Origin: Enterococcus songbeiensis | Lineage (GTDB): Bacteria > Bacillota > Bacilli > Lactobacillales > Enterococcaceae | Direction: 5' to 3' | DNA length: 64,000 nt | Assembly: GCF_005405265.1 (NCBI RefSeq) | Contig: NZ_BJDS01000015.1 | Coordinates: forward strand, 16,257-80,256 | Shown here: positions 1 to 8,660 of the stretch, in pieces | Layout: every line of letters starts with the position of its first letter | Position numbering within the stretch: position 1 is the first letter of the stretch | Translations under genes and position numbers: made by a program | The notes under the pieces: model-generated | What the model saw: only the letters and a program-made list of their open reading frames with translations | Told to the model about the DNA's origin: nothing | Database searches by the model: none

Positions 1-177
1 ATTTATTTTTTTATAATCTTTCTTATGATCATAGAGTGCGTTCTCATTATTTATAGAAACAAACTCAGGTATATCACAACCAGAAGGATTATAAATGCGG
101 CAATAACTTTGATAGGGTTCTTCATTATCTGTAGTATTCTACCGATAATCTTATATGTGATTAAAAAATGGAAGTAG
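1..177 (+). CDS. C-terminal end of an unidentified membrane protein (5' end outside window)
   Basis: The frame starting at base 1 is open from the window edge to a TAG at 175-177 and gives 58 residues. The peptide is very hydrophobic, with two probable membrane segments separated by a basic stretch (RNKLRYITTRR), and it ends in a short basic tail (VIKKWK). This fits the tail of an integral membrane protein obeying the positive-inside rule. No family can be named from so short a fragment, and the start lies to the left of the window. It could also be a chance open frame in AT-rich DNA. Confidence 0.5.
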   Translation: MYFFIIFLMIIECVLIIYRNKLRYITTRRIINAAITLIGFFIICSILPIILYVIKKWK

Positions 178-392
178 AATAACTGATGAGAAAACTACTA
201 TTATGCTTGCCTGGTACAAAAGTTTTTTCAGAATAGACTGCACGTAAACATGATCTATTTTCTATTATTTTTGTGTATTAATTAAAAAGCTAATCCTATC
301 GGCATGAACTAACCGAATGTAAAAGGATTCTCCTCAAGGTAGAGACTGACAAAACGGGTTGTTTTATGCACAAGAAACAAAAAGTGCAATAG
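178..392. other. intergenic region without a recognised gene
   Basis: AT-rich spacer between the membrane-protein tail and the terminator of the convergent SDR gene. I see no ribosome site plus open frame and no RNA gene here. Confidence 0.5.
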
Positions 393-436
393 GAAAAAAA
401 GAGCGAGAAGCCCTTTGCTTTCACGGGTTTCTGCTC
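393..436 (-). terminator. rho-independent terminator of the SDR gene
   Basis: Read on the - strand, a GAGCAGAAACCC arm (with small bulges) pairs with GGGCTTCTCGCTC and is followed by a run of seven T. It lies about 80 bases after the SDR stop codon. Confidence 0.8.
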
Positions 437-514
437 TCCTGCAATTATTCCCACTCATTTTTTTATCTAGAATAAGGTAAGAATGTATTCATTATTCAAA
501 CATACTTTCATTTG

Positions 515-1222
515 TTACCTCAAATATCCACCATTATTTAGATCGAAAGTGGCTCCGGTATAATGAGCGCTTTCCTCTGAAAGCAAGAAGTTTGCCGTAT
601 CAGCGACATCTTTTGGTAAAACGGGTTCTTTGATCAAATGATGTTGTTGGTATTCTTTTTTTCGCCAATCTGGAATAATTGCCATCATATCTGTATCAAC
701 CATTGTCGGAGCAATAGCATTTACCAAAATTTGTGGCGAAAAGCGTAAAGCCAAACTCTTTGTTAGACCCAATAGAGCTGCTTTTGATAAGCCGTACAAT
801 GCGTCAGAGCTACCTTCTTGCCCAGAAATAGAAGAAATGTTGATAATTTTTCCATGAGCCTCTTGTTGTATAAGATGTTGAATGAAAAATTTAGAAAAAA
901 CCGTGGCACCTTTAATGTTTATTTCTAAAATGCGATCGATTGCAGCTTCATCATAATCTAATAGGCTAAATGCGTTGTACACACCGGCATTATTGACCAA
1001 TCCATAAAGCGGCTGATCAGCGATTCCCTCAAAAAAATGTGCTACTGCTTGATAATTTGTCACATCAATACAGGTAGTTGTTAAGTGAGGGTGGCTACTG
1101 AGGGCGGTTAATTTTTCGTGCTCTTTGTCGATTGCAATCACATGATATCCTTCTTGTAGACAACGTGCTATAAGTGCTTGTCCGATTCCACCGGCAGCAC
1201 CGGTAATAATTATTTTTTTCAT
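515..1222 (-). CDS. short-chain dehydrogenase/reductase (FabG-like)
   Basis: A 235-residue classical SDR, probably a cytoplasmic NAD(P)-dependent oxidoreductase of unknown substrate. The Rossmann motif TGAAGGIG is at residues 7-14, NNAG at 77-80, the active-site Ser in NISSISG near 131, and Tyr143/Lys147 in YGLSK. The ATG at 1222 is chosen because GGAGG lies eight bases upstream; a longer frame starting at 1291 has no such site and adds a non-homologous leader. It is monocistronic, with its own promoter about 170 bases upstream and a terminator after it. The ending NGGYLR is typical of FabG-type enzymes acting outside fatty-acid synthesis. The substrate cannot be told from sequence. Confidence 0.9.
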   Translation of the reverse strand: MKKIIITGAAGGIGQALIARCLQEGYHVIAIDKEHEKLTALSSHPHLTTTCIDVTNYQAVAHFFEGIADQPLYGLVNNAGVYNAFSLLDYDEAAIDRILEINIKGATVFSKFFIQHLIQQEAHGKIINISSISGQEGSSDALYGLSKAALLGLTKSLALRFSPQILVNAIAPTMVDTDMMAIIPDWRKKEYQQHHLIKEPVLPKDVADTANFLLSEESAHYTGATFDLNNGGYLR

Positions 1223-1391
1223 TGTTTTTCCTCCGGAGTTTTGATTCTTAAGACTGTAATAAAACTTTTCCAATACTTCTCCCGACTCCAAATAAGTGTG
1301 GGATTATTCTCCCTTTGTGATGACTGTACCAATGCCTTCATATCCGTCGATGAAGGATTTTTTTCATCTGGATTTAGTGAGGAATAAACAA

Positions 1392-1419
1392 ATTATAGCA
1401 CTTGTTATTTTTCTTGCCA
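1392..1419 (-). promoter_or_regulatory. extended -10 promoter for the SDR gene
   Basis: On the - strand TGGCAA and TATAAT are separated by 16 bases, with TGC directly before the -10 hexamer. Transcription would start near 1385, leaving a leader of about 160 bases before the SDR start codon. I found no known riboswitch in this leader. Confidence 0.6.
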
Positions 1420-1536
1420 CTAGAAATTTGGGAACAATCGATTAGTTTCTGTGAATCACGGACAAAAAATGCAAGGGAATAAAGCGAAAAAAAGCCAAAC
1501 GTTGCCCCGCTACCAAACGTTTGGCTGGACTGCTAT

Positions 1537-1839
1537 TTATAAAACGTCAAAAACTTCGACACTAACTTCTTCGTGCTCGATACTATCTGAAAACCAAATT
1601 GCATTCCATTCCGGTAAGCTTCTTTCAAAAGTAGTTCGTTCTTGGTAGTCTGCTAGTGAATCATAATAAATGTCTAAGACAACGATTGCATCTTCGCCTT
1701 CGAAGCGTTGGAACATTTCAATTTTTTTGTTGGTGACCGGAGAATGAAATTTTGGATTATTTCCTGATTCGACAAATTTTTCCATAAGTTTAGATAAATC
1801 TTTCTTTTTCGTTCGATAGGTGAAAACGACTTTAATCAT
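1537..1839 (-). CDS. small alpha/beta protein, possibly ABM (antibiotic biosynthesis monooxygenase)-like
   Basis: A 100-residue soluble protein beginning MIKVVFTYRTKKKDLS and containing a central FQRFEGEDAIVVLDIYYDS segment. The size and strand pattern resemble dimeric alpha-beta barrel proteins of the ABM/YdhR type, but no catalytic motif confirms this. The start at 1839 is set by AAGGAG about eight bases upstream; the open frame runs back into the preceding gene without another ribosome site. It lies 29 bases after the TetR gene on the same strand, so the two are probably co-transcribed and the protein may belong to the response that regulator controls. Confidence 0.7.
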   Translation of the reverse strand: MIKVVFTYRTKKKDLSKLMEKFVESGNNPKFHSPVTNKKIEMFQRFEGEDAIVVLDIYYDSLADYQERTTFERSLPEWNAIWFSDSIEHEEVSVEVFDVL

Positions 1840-1868
1840 ATGATTCGCTCCTTGAGTTTGATTTAGTT

Positions 1869-2405
1869 TTAAAAAACATTTTTTACGATAGTCCATACAG
1901 TTTCGAATTCTGTTTGAAACTGATTATCCCAGCGGTCGGCGTAGGCAGGTGCTGAAAAGAACATAAAGGACAATAAGATACCAGTTGTCAAAGTTTCATC
2001 GAGTCCGGTAGCATCCATGAAACTGTGCCCCAGTTTTTGAATGTGTTGTGAATAAGCCGACTTATCATGATCGATGTAAGTCGTATAGATAGCAAACATT
2101 TTAGGATCATCGAATTTTGCACGATATTTTCCAGATGCAAGTGTCCAAAGCCAATCATGAGCAATCGCAGATACCTCAGCATATCCAGAGGTATCAAAGG
2201 GAAAGAGTGCTTCCAACTGTTTGTCTAACCATCTTAAGGCCAGTGCCGTCCAAAGCGCTTTTTTATTTGGAAAATATTTGTATAGGGCAGCGTGACTGAC
2301 ACCGAGAGCTTTTCCAACATCAATCAAGGAAATTTTATCGCTGTGAGTTGCTTCGACTAATTCGGAGGCGGTTATTAAAATGAGTTCTTTCGATAAGTTT
2401 TTCAT
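1869..2405 (-). CDS. TetR/AcrR family transcriptional regulator
   Basis: A 178-residue one-domain repressor. The N-terminal helix-turn-helix spans about residues 24-50 (ISLIDVGKALGVSHAALYKYF), followed by the usual PNKKALW bridge and an all-helical ligand domain. It is transcribed divergently from a short-chain dehydrogenase at 2507 and followed by the small ABM-like gene. The shared 101-base intergenic region holds two copies of an inverted repeat, TTACA-N12-TGTAA, one covering the -35 of the divergent promoter. The regulator therefore probably represses both itself and the dehydrogenase; the inducer is unknown. Confidence 0.92.
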   Translation of the reverse strand: MKNLSKELILITASELVEATHSDKISLIDVGKALGVSHAALYKYFPNKKALWTALALRWLDKQLEALFPFDTSGYAEVSAIAHDWLWTLASGKYRAKFDDPKMFAIYTTYIDHDKSAYSQHIQKLGHSFMDATGLDETLTTGILLSFMFFSAPAYADRWDNQFQTEFETVWTIVKNVF

Positions 2406-2424
2406 GGATTGATTTTAACAGAAG

Positions 2425-2446
2425 TTACAAAAATTGACAAATGTAA
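2425..2446. promoter_or_regulatory. operator copy 1 (TTACA-N12-TGTAA)
   Basis: Inverted repeat TTACA at 2425-2429 and TGTAA at 2442-2446. It overlaps the TTGACA -35 box of the dehydrogenase promoter, as expected for a repressor site. Confidence 0.6.
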
Positions 2447-2462
2447 TCTATTGCTTTATTAT
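2434..2462 (+). promoter_or_regulatory. sigma-A promoter of the SDR gene at 2507
   Basis: TTGACA at 2434-2439, 17-base spacer, TATTAT at 2457-2462. Confidence 0.8.
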
Positions 2463-2471
2463 TTCCTCAAG

Positions 2472-2493
2472 TTACAAAATCAAATAAATGTAA
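2472..2493. promoter_or_regulatory. operator copy 2 (TTACA-N12-TGTAA)
   Basis: Second copy with the same spacing: TTACA at 2472-2476 and TGTAA at 2489-2493. Its centre is 47 bases from that of copy 1. It lies just downstream of the expected transcription start. Confidence 0.6.
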
Positions 2494-2506
2494 GTGAGGA
2501 AATAAA

Positions 2507-3301
2507 ATGAAACAAACTGGTAATACAATTCTGATTACGGGTGGAACTTCCGGCTTGGGATTCGGACTTGCAAAAGCTTTTCTAGAACGGGGAAATACGG
2601 TAATTATAACTTCACGTCGCAAAGAAGTAATCGATACGCTGGTGTCAGAAAACCAGGGACTTTTTGGTTACGCAGCGGATGTCGCTGATTTTGAAAGTGT
2701 AAAAAAACTGCAAAAAGTAATCAGCAAACACCATCCACAACTAAATATGGTTATCAATTCGGCAGGAATCATGCAATCCATGAATTTTTTTGACAGTCAC
2801 TCGCTTTTAACAAACGAAATTGAAACGAATCTTGTTGGTACTATCAATATAGCTAAGCTCTTTTTGCCACTCTTAGCTAAGAAAAAAGAGGCGATGCTGA
2901 TTAATATTAGTTCTGGATTATCTTATGTCGCAAGTCCGGCACATCCGTTGTACTCGGCTAGTAAAGCAGGAGTAAATGGATTGACTGAAGCGATTCGGGG
3001 ACAAGCTGATTATTTTGGTTACGATAATTTGCACATTCTTCAAGTTGCACCACCGTTGATTTCTGAAACGAATCTTGAACCAATGATGCATGAAACTGGT
3101 GATAAGAATCCAATGAACATGAAGCTTGAAGACTTTGTCCGTGTTGTTTTAAAAGGGATAGAAAAGAATAAAAAAATAATCAATCCCGGTCCTAGCAAAT
3201 TTTTAAATCTGTTAGGTAAGTTGGGATCAGTAAAGATGAAAGTACGTGCGACACAAACGACAATGGCGACAATATTTGGTAGTGAAAAAACATCCAGATA
3301 A
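2507..3301 (+). CDS. short-chain dehydrogenase, DltE-like
   Basis: A 264-residue SDR with TGGTSGLG at residues 11-18, NSAG at 84-87, the catalytic Ser in NISSG near 135, and YSASK with Tyr149/Lys153. The overall pattern matches the DltE/YdfG-like subgroup, oxidoreductases often found under TetR control in Firmicutes. The start follows GTGAGG eight bases upstream. A perfect-spaced promoter and two candidate TetR operators lie directly before it. The C-terminal 60 residues (PGPSKFLNLLGKLGSVKMK) are basic and hydrophobic and could touch the membrane. The substrate is unknown. Confidence 0.9.
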   Translation: MKQTGNTILITGGTSGLGFGLAKAFLERGNTVIITSRRKEVIDTLVSENQGLFGYAADVADFESVKKLQKVISKHHPQLNMVINSAGIMQSMNFFDSHSLLTNEIETNLVGTINIAKLFLPLLAKKKEAMLINISSGLSYVASPAHPLYSASKAGVNGLTEAIRGQADYFGYDNLHILQVAPPLISETNLEPMMHETGDKNPMNMKLEDFVRVVLKGIEKNKKIINPGPSKFLNLLGKLGSVKMKVRATQTTMATIFGSEKTSR

Positions 3302-3463
3302 AAAATCGTTCATCCTTTTTGATTTACTCGTGATAAGTTAAAACTATCGTGATATATGTTCCCATAACTAAGGGAATTTTATTTGAAGATGGGACGTCAC
3401 TTGGCTTATACTTCAAGTTGTCCGTAAATGGAACACAGGAAATGAAGAGGGAGTGCTGAAAGA

Positions 3464-5023
3464 ATGAAAAAGATATTTACTGGGGTGTTGATTGCTATGG
3501 CAGGAGTGGTGTTGGCTGCCTGTGGAAATGGCAAAAGTTCTGAATCAAGTACTCCAAAAGAGTCGAATGATACCTTCACCTATGCGATTAATGGGGATCC
3601 TTCGTCGATGAATCCAATCAATGTCAGTGACCGCTGGGGACTGACGGCAACAAATATGATTTATTCTCCACTAGCGCGAATCGAAGGAGACGGCACACAA
3701 AAATTAGAATTAGCCGAAGCAATTGAACCTGCAGCTGATGGGAAATCAATCACCGTTAAATTGAAGAAAGACATTAAATGGTCAGACGGAGAGGCGTTTA
3801 CGGCTGATGACGTGGTCTTTACTTATTCACAAAAAGTGAAGAAAGAAAATGGAAATGCTGATTCCCTTTGGGTGGATGGAAAGCCGATTAGTGTAAAAAA
3901 AATTGATGATACGACCGTTGAGTTTGACTTACCTTCTGTGAGCGCAGCTGCATTAAATAATATTGCTACGGAAACGTACATTATTCCAGAGCATATTTTT
4001 AAAGATGAAAAAGATTTTGCAGCAAGCACGTTAGCGGCTAAACCAGTTGGAACTGGTCCTTATGTACTAAAAGAATATAAAACAGGTCAGTATCTACAAT
4101 TTGTTGCAAACGAAAACTATTATGGTGGTACACCAGAAATCAAAAATATTACGTTACGAATCATCACTAGTGCAGATACTACAAAGGTTGCCTTACAAAA
4201 GGGTGAGGTGGATGCTTCCTTTATTTTACCTAATGATATTGAAGATTTAGATACCGATACAACAGATGTTTACGAATACAGTGAAAATCGGGTAGGGTAT
4301 TTAGGCTTTAATACAAATTCTGATAATCTAAAAGATGTAAAGGTACGTCAAGCCATTCAATATGCTTTGAATCGGGATGATTTAAACAAAGCAGCGTATC
4401 TGGATGAAAAGTATTATCAAAATGTTCAATCGATTTTACCTCCAAATAATCCTTATGCTACAACAGATGTGAACGATTATAAAACGGATGTCGATAAGTC
4501 GAAGGAATTGCTAAAAGAAGCAGGAGTTAGTGATTTAACAATCAATTTGGCATTTTCATCCTCAGATCCGGCACAAACTGTTCAGGCAACGTTGATTCAA
4601 CAACAACTTGAAAAAGTTGGTATCACCGTAGAACTTGCAGGTGGGGATAGTGCGGCATATGGAGCAGAGTTGAAAAAACCAGGTTCTAAGAAATATGACT
4701 TGTTTATGAATGGTTATATCATGGGAAATGATCCTGATTTGTATTCGTATCTTTTCGCTTCTACCGGTTCTGCAAATTACTTCCAATATAAGAGCGATGC
4801 AACGGATGAACTTTTCCGACAAGGCTCTGTTGAGATGGATGACACTAAACGAAAAGAAATTTATGTGAAATTGCAACAACAGATTGCTGATGATGCAGTA
4901 ATTTATCCAATTGTTGATAATAAAAAGGTCTTAGCAGTAAATAGCCGTGTTCAAAACATAAAAGAAGCCGGTTTGATTCCAATCTATACTTTGGAAGATA
5001 TGAGTAAATTAACATTAAAATAA
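3464..5023 (+). CDS. oppA: peptide/nickel-type ABC transporter substrate-binding lipoprotein
   Basis: A 519-residue extracytoplasmic binding protein of the SBP_bac_5 family. The signal peptide ends in a lipobox, VVLAAC, so it is probably anchored to the outer face of the membrane as a diacylglyceryl-lipoprotein after Cys19-20. Typical family segments are present: NGDPSSMNPI near the mature N-terminus, KWSDGEAFTADDVVFTY, and VRQAIQYALNRDDL. It is followed by two permease and two ATPase genes, so it delivers the substrate, most likely oligopeptides, to that transporter. Nickel or other peptide-like ligands are alternatives. The start follows AGGGAG about ten bases upstream. Confidence 0.93.
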   Translation: MKKIFTGVLIAMAGVVLAACGNGKSSESSTPKESNDTFTYAINGDPSSMNPINVSDRWGLTATNMIYSPLARIEGDGTQKLELAEAIEPAADGKSITVKLKKDIKWSDGEAFTADDVVFTYSQKVKKENGNADSLWVDGKPISVKKIDDTTVEFDLPSVSAAALNNIATETYIIPEHIFKDEKDFAASTLAAKPVGTGPYVLKEYKTGQYLQFVANENYYGGTPEIKNITLRIITSADTTKVALQKGEVDASFILPNDIEDLDTDTTDVYEYSENRVGYLGFNTNSDNLKDVKVRQAIQYALNRDDLNKAAYLDEKYYQNVQSILPPNNPYATTDVNDYKTDVDKSKELLKEAGVSDLTINLAFSSSDPAQTVQATLIQQQLEKVGITVELAGGDSAAYGAELKKPGSKKYDLFMNGYIMGNDPDLYSYLFASTGSANYFQYKSDATDELFRQGSVEMDDTKRKEIYVKLQQQIADDAVIYPIVDNKKVLAVNSRVQNIKEAGLIPIYTLEDMSKLTLK

Positions 5024-5041
5024 AGTGATTTTTACTGCCAG

Positions 5042-5075
5042 TGCTAGAAACCACAAAGGGATCTAGCCTGGTTTT
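5042..5075 (+). promoter_or_regulatory. intercistronic hairpin between oppA and oppB
   Basis: AAACCA and TGGTTTT (with GCTAG/CTAGC nearby) can form a stem just after the oppA stop. Such hairpins often reduce read-through so that the binding protein is made in excess over the membrane parts. The fold was judged by eye. Confidence 0.35.
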
Positions 5076-5100
5076 ATTGATTAAAGAGGAGGAGCTGTTT

Positions 5101-6060
5101 TTGTTACGGTACATAATTAAACGTTTATTCATTGCTATTCCGCTATTGTTTGTCATTTCATTTCTTGTTTTTTCATTGATTCATTTGGCGCCATACGATG
5201 TGATTGATTCGATTACTACCCCAAATATGTCTCAAGAAACGATTGCGATTTTAAGAGAGAGGTATGGATTGGACCAACCGTTTCTTGTCCAATACTGGCA
5301 CTGGCTGACCCAAATTTTTCATGGTAATTTTGGGTATTCGTTAGTAAGTCAACAAAGTATCGGTACAGAGTTAGCTGCTCGAATCCCAAATACGATTCGT
5401 CTTGTATTACCTGCCTATTTGACTGCATTGCTTTTGGCAGTTGTTCTTGGCTTGTTAGCCGGTGCGAATAAGGGGAAATTTTTAGATCACTTTATTGATG
5501 GTGTTGCTTCTTTTGGTATTGCAATTCCAACATTTTGGTTTGCGATGATTATGATTTATCTTTTTGGTTATAAATTAAATCTTTTTCCGATTTTAGGGAT
5601 GCATACCGTTGGACAGGAAGGGTCAATTTCCGACTTTTTTGCTCATTTTTGGTTGCCATATATTACCTTGACGATCGCTTTTTTCCCAGAGTTAACCCGC
5701 TACATTCGCTCTTCAACGATGCAGCAGCTCTCTCAAGATTATGTCACTGTTCAACAAGCTTTTCAGGCCAGTAAATGGGAAATTTTTACGCGACACATTA
5801 GTCGAAATATCTTGATTCCCATTGTGACTCAAATCGGGTTGGCGCTTCCTATGTTAGTGACGGGAGCGATTATTACAGAAACGATTTTCGATTGGCCAGG
5901 TGTAGGTCCTTATTTGATGACTGCCACAAAAGGGTTGGATTATCCAATCATCATGGCAGTAATGCTGTTATCTGCAACACTTGTGATCGTTGGGAATTTA
6001 TTGTCAGATATTTTATATTCTGTTGTCGATCCGCGTATACGGCAGAAGGGAGGAAAATAA
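5101..6060 (+). CDS. oppB: ABC transporter permease, OppB type
   Basis: A 319-residue polytopic membrane protein of the BPD_transp_1 (OppB/DppB) family. It begins LRYIIKRLFIAIPLLFVISFLVF, the standard first membrane helix, and has six probable helices with the large periplasmic-type loop after the first (DVIDSITTPNMSQETI). The EAA-type loop is near residues 205-235. TTG at 5101 is taken as start because AGGAGG lies eight bases upstream; a GTG at 5041 would add an unlikely leader. It pairs with OppC to form the channel, and the gene is three bases from oppC. Confidence 0.92.
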   Translation: MLRYIIKRLFIAIPLLFVISFLVFSLIHLAPYDVIDSITTPNMSQETIAILRERYGLDQPFLVQYWHWLTQIFHGNFGYSLVSQQSIGTELAARIPNTIRLVLPAYLTALLLAVVLGLLAGANKGKFLDHFIDGVASFGIAIPTFWFAMIMIYLFGYKLNLFPILGMHTVGQEGSISDFFAHFWLPYITLTIAFFPELTRYIRSSTMQQLSQDYVTVQQAFQASKWEIFTRHISRNILIPIVTQIGLALPMLVTGAIITETIFDWPGVGPYLMTATKGLDYPIIMAVMLLSATLVIVGNLLSDILYSVVDPRIRQKGGK

Positions 6061-6063
6061 GGA

Positions 6064-6900
6064 ATGATTAAGCGAATAAAAGAAACATTGGCTGTACATC
6101 CTGTTTATTATTTTCCTCTTATTTTTCTAAGTGTGTTGGTGATTTTATCACTGGCTGCCCCTTTGATTCCTATCGATCCCAAACTGACAGATGTCAGCGC
6201 TACGTCTCAAGCACCAAGTCTGCAACATATTTTTGGAACGGATGAAGTTGGGCGAGATTATTTCATTCGTGTCGTTTATGGTGGCAGAATTTCATTGTTA
6301 GTCGGAATGTTAGCGATGATCACCTCCGTTTTGATTGGTACAATTATTGGAATTGTTGCGGGTTTTGTCGGCGGATGGCTAGATAATATTTTGATGCGGA
6401 TTGTAGATGTACTTTCCGCAATTCCCTGGATGGTCTTAGTGATTGTCTTGAGTGTCTTCTTGAAACCAGGACTTTCCACTTTAGTCATCGTTATTGGTGG
6501 ATTTTCATGGATGAGCATCGCTCGTTTATTGCGAGCGGAAACAATGTCTGCCAAAGAAAGAGAATATGTGGAGTATGCTCAATTTATTGGTGAAAAGAGA
6601 GTTCATCTTATTTTGAAACATATCCTACCACAAATTCTACCAACTATGATTGTGGCTGCAACAATGAGTATTTCAGGAGCAATTATGACAGAATCAGCTT
6701 TGAGCTTTCTAGGTCTGGGAATCCAACAACCTAGTGCCTCATGGGGCAGCCTTTTACAAAATGCCCAAAGTTCGTTACAACGGGCGCCTTATATGGCAAT
6801 TCTGCCGGGAATTTTTGTCGCATTTACGGTTTTTTCATTTAACCGGTTGGGTGACTTTTTACGCGTGATATTGTTACGGGAGGATGAAAAAAATGACTGA
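6064..6900 (+). CDS. oppC: ABC transporter permease, OppC type
   Basis: A 278-residue permease of the OppC/DppC family with an N-terminal OppC_N helix (VYYFPLIFLSVLVILSLAAPLIP) and the FGTDEVGRDYFIRVVYGGRIS signature that precedes the transmembrane domain in this family. The EAA loop lies around EREYVEYAQFIGEKRVHLILKHILP. It overlaps the following ATPase gene by eight bases, which implies translational coupling. It forms the second half of the pore with OppB. Confidence 0.93.
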   Translation: MIKRIKETLAVHPVYYFPLIFLSVLVILSLAAPLIPIDPKLTDVSATSQAPSLQHIFGTDEVGRDYFIRVVYGGRISLLVGMLAMITSVLIGTIIGIVAGFVGGWLDNILMRIVDVLSAIPWMVLVIVLSVFLKPGLSTLVIVIGGFSWMSIARLLRAETMSAKEREYVEYAQFIGEKRVHLILKHILPQILPTMIVAATMSISGAIMTESALSFLGLGIQQPSASWGSLLQNAQSSLQRAPYMAILPGIFVAFTVFSFNRLGDFLRVILLREDEKND

Positions 6901-7777
6901 ATCAATTCTTAAACTGAAAAATTTAACCGTTGATTATGAAAAGAAACATCATCCTAAAAAACAGTTGATTCGCCACATAGATTTAGATATTCCAAAAGGG
7001 AAAATCGTGGGAATTGTTGGAGAGTCCGGCAGTGGCAAGAGTATTTCAATGAAAGCAGCAATGAGTCTTTTACCAGACTATTTAAAAACTCATGCGGATT
7101 TATTTGAGTTTGCAGGTACTCCTGTTGAATTTGGGGACCATTTGCCGATCGCAATGATTTTCCAAGATCCTATGACGGCTTTAAATCCATTACGAACGAT
7201 TGGCTACCATTTGACAGAAGTTATTGCTCGTTTTCAGAAAGTGAAGGGGGCGAAAGCGAAAGCTCTAGCGATTACGGAGCTTCAAAATGTTGGGATTCCT
7301 TTTCCAGAAAAACGGTTGAAACAGTATCCTCACGAACTCTCCGGTGGTATGCGGCAACGAGTCATGATTGCCATGGCATTTTTGGCACAACCTCAGTTTC
7401 TGATTGCAGATGAACCAACAACGGCATTAGATGTGACCATCCAAGCGCAAATTCTCTATTTGATTCGCAAATTGCAACAAGAAACAAATCTATCCGTGGT
7501 GCTCGTAACCCATGATTTTGGTGTTGTTGCTGGAATGAGTGAATTCATCAAGGTGATGTATCAAGGGAAAATCGTTGAAGAAGGAACTACAGAAGAAATT
7601 TTTTACAACCCACAGCATGAATATACGAAAAAACTTTTAAAAGCCTCAACGATTGGCCGAAAAGGTGAAAGCTTATATAGTCTGCAAGCTGAGAAGCTCA
7701 TTATTGCGGATAATTTAGTGAAGCATGAGCTTTCAGAAACACATCATGTCTGGTTAGAAGGTGAAAACAATGAATGA
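6893..7777 (+). CDS. oppD: oligopeptide ABC transporter ATPase, OppD type
   Basis: A 294-residue ATPase with Walker A GESGSGKS at residues 43-50, signature LSGGMRQRV, Walker B FLIADEPT, and the switch His in VTHDFG. It is short for OppD (often 330-350 residues), lacking most of the C-terminal oligopeptide/dipeptide extension with its possible iron-sulfur cysteines. The ATG at 6893 is chosen because GGGAGG lies nine bases before it, whereas the ATG at 6884 abuts that site. It overlaps oppC and oppF and energises the transporter together with OppF. Confidence 0.92.
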   Translation: MTESILKLKNLTVDYEKKHHPKKQLIRHIDLDIPKGKIVGIVGESGSGKSISMKAAMSLLPDYLKTHADLFEFAGTPVEFGDHLPIAMIFQDPMTALNPLRTIGYHLTEVIARFQKVKGAKAKALAITELQNVGIPFPEKRLKQYPHELSGGMRQRVMIAMAFLAQPQFLIADEPTTALDVTIQAQILYLIRKLQQETNLSVVLVTHDFGVVAGMSEFIKVMYQGKIVEEGTTEEIFYNPQHEYTKKLLKASTIGRKGESLYSLQAEKLIIADNLVKHELSETHHVWLEGENNE

Positions 7778-8660
7778 ACTTATTCGGATAGAAAAAGCAA
7801 ATAAAATCTTCGTGAAAAAGAGTCTTTTAAAAAACTCTCTACCGATTCATGCAATCAATCAAGCAGATTTAACCATTTATCAAGGAGAAACGGTTGGTTT
7901 AGTAGGTGAATCAGGGAGCGGCAAGACAACCTTAGGCCGTAGTATTTTGCAACTAGAAACCCTAACTAGTGGCGATATTTACTTTAAAGGAGTAAATTTA
8001 ACTCAGGCAAATAAAAATCAACGACAAAAAGCGCAAAAGGATATGCAAATTATTTATCAAGATCCTTACTCCTCGTTAAATCCAAATTTAACTGCCTTAC
8101 AGTTAGTAATGGAACCGTTAGAATTGCAATTTTCTTCAGCAGAAGCGAAAAAAAGAGCGATGGAAGTGTTAGCGTTAGTCGGATTTACAGAGGAGGATGC
8201 AAATAAATTACCTTTTGCATTTAGTGGTGGGCAACGCCAACGTATCGGGATTGCCAGAGCAGTAGCGACAAACCCGGAGTTTATTTTGTGTGATGAGCCA
8301 ATTTCCGCACTGGACGTGTCGATTCAAGCGCAAATTATCAATTTACTTGTTCAATTACAAAAGAAGTTTTCATTGACTTATTTATTCATCTCTCACGATT
8401 TATCAATGGTACGGTATATTTCTGATCGAATCGTAGTAATGTATCAGGGAAAAATTCTTGAAGTCGGACCGGCAGAAGAATTGTTTATCAATCCACAACA
8501 TGCTTATACCAAGAAATTATTACGGGCTATTCCAGAACCTGATCCAAAAAAAGCACGGAAAAATTTTTCGGAAATGGTTGAGGACTATCGATTTGATGAG
8601 AAAAAAACCCAATGGACAGAAGTTTCAGAAGGTCATTTTTATGCAAAGGAGATTTTATGA
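7770..8660 (+). CDS. oppF: oligopeptide ABC transporter ATPase, OppF type
   Basis: A 296-residue ATPase with Walker A GESGSGKT at 46-53, signature FSGGQRQRIGIA, Walker B FILCDEPIS and switch His in ISHDLS. The C-terminal segment FINPQHAYTKKLLRAIPEPDP is the oligo_HPY motif of OppF/DppF proteins. The ATG at 7770 overlaps the oppD stop by eight bases and has AAGGTG upstream. It is the last transporter gene of the operon; its own stop overlaps the start of the OsmC-like gene (ATGA), so that gene is translated from the same message. Confidence 0.93.
   Translation: MNELIRIEKANKIFVKKSLLKNSLPIHAINQADLTIYQGETVGLVGESGSGKTTLGRSILQLETLTSGDIYFKGVNLTQANKNQRQKAQKDMQIIYQDPYSSLNPNLTALQLVMEPLELQFSSAEAKKRAMEVLALVGFTEEDANKLPFAFSGGQRQRIGIARAVATNPEFILCDEPISALDVSIQAQIINLLVQLQKKFSLTYLFISHDLSMVRYISDRIVVMYQGKILEVGPAEELFINPQHAYTKKLLRAIPEPDPKKARKNFSEMVEDYRFDEKKTQWTEVSEGHFYAKEIL

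Noticed and set aside
3302..3463. CodY box before oppA (GGAATTTTATTTGAAG)
   Set aside because: Too many mismatches with the 15-base consensus.
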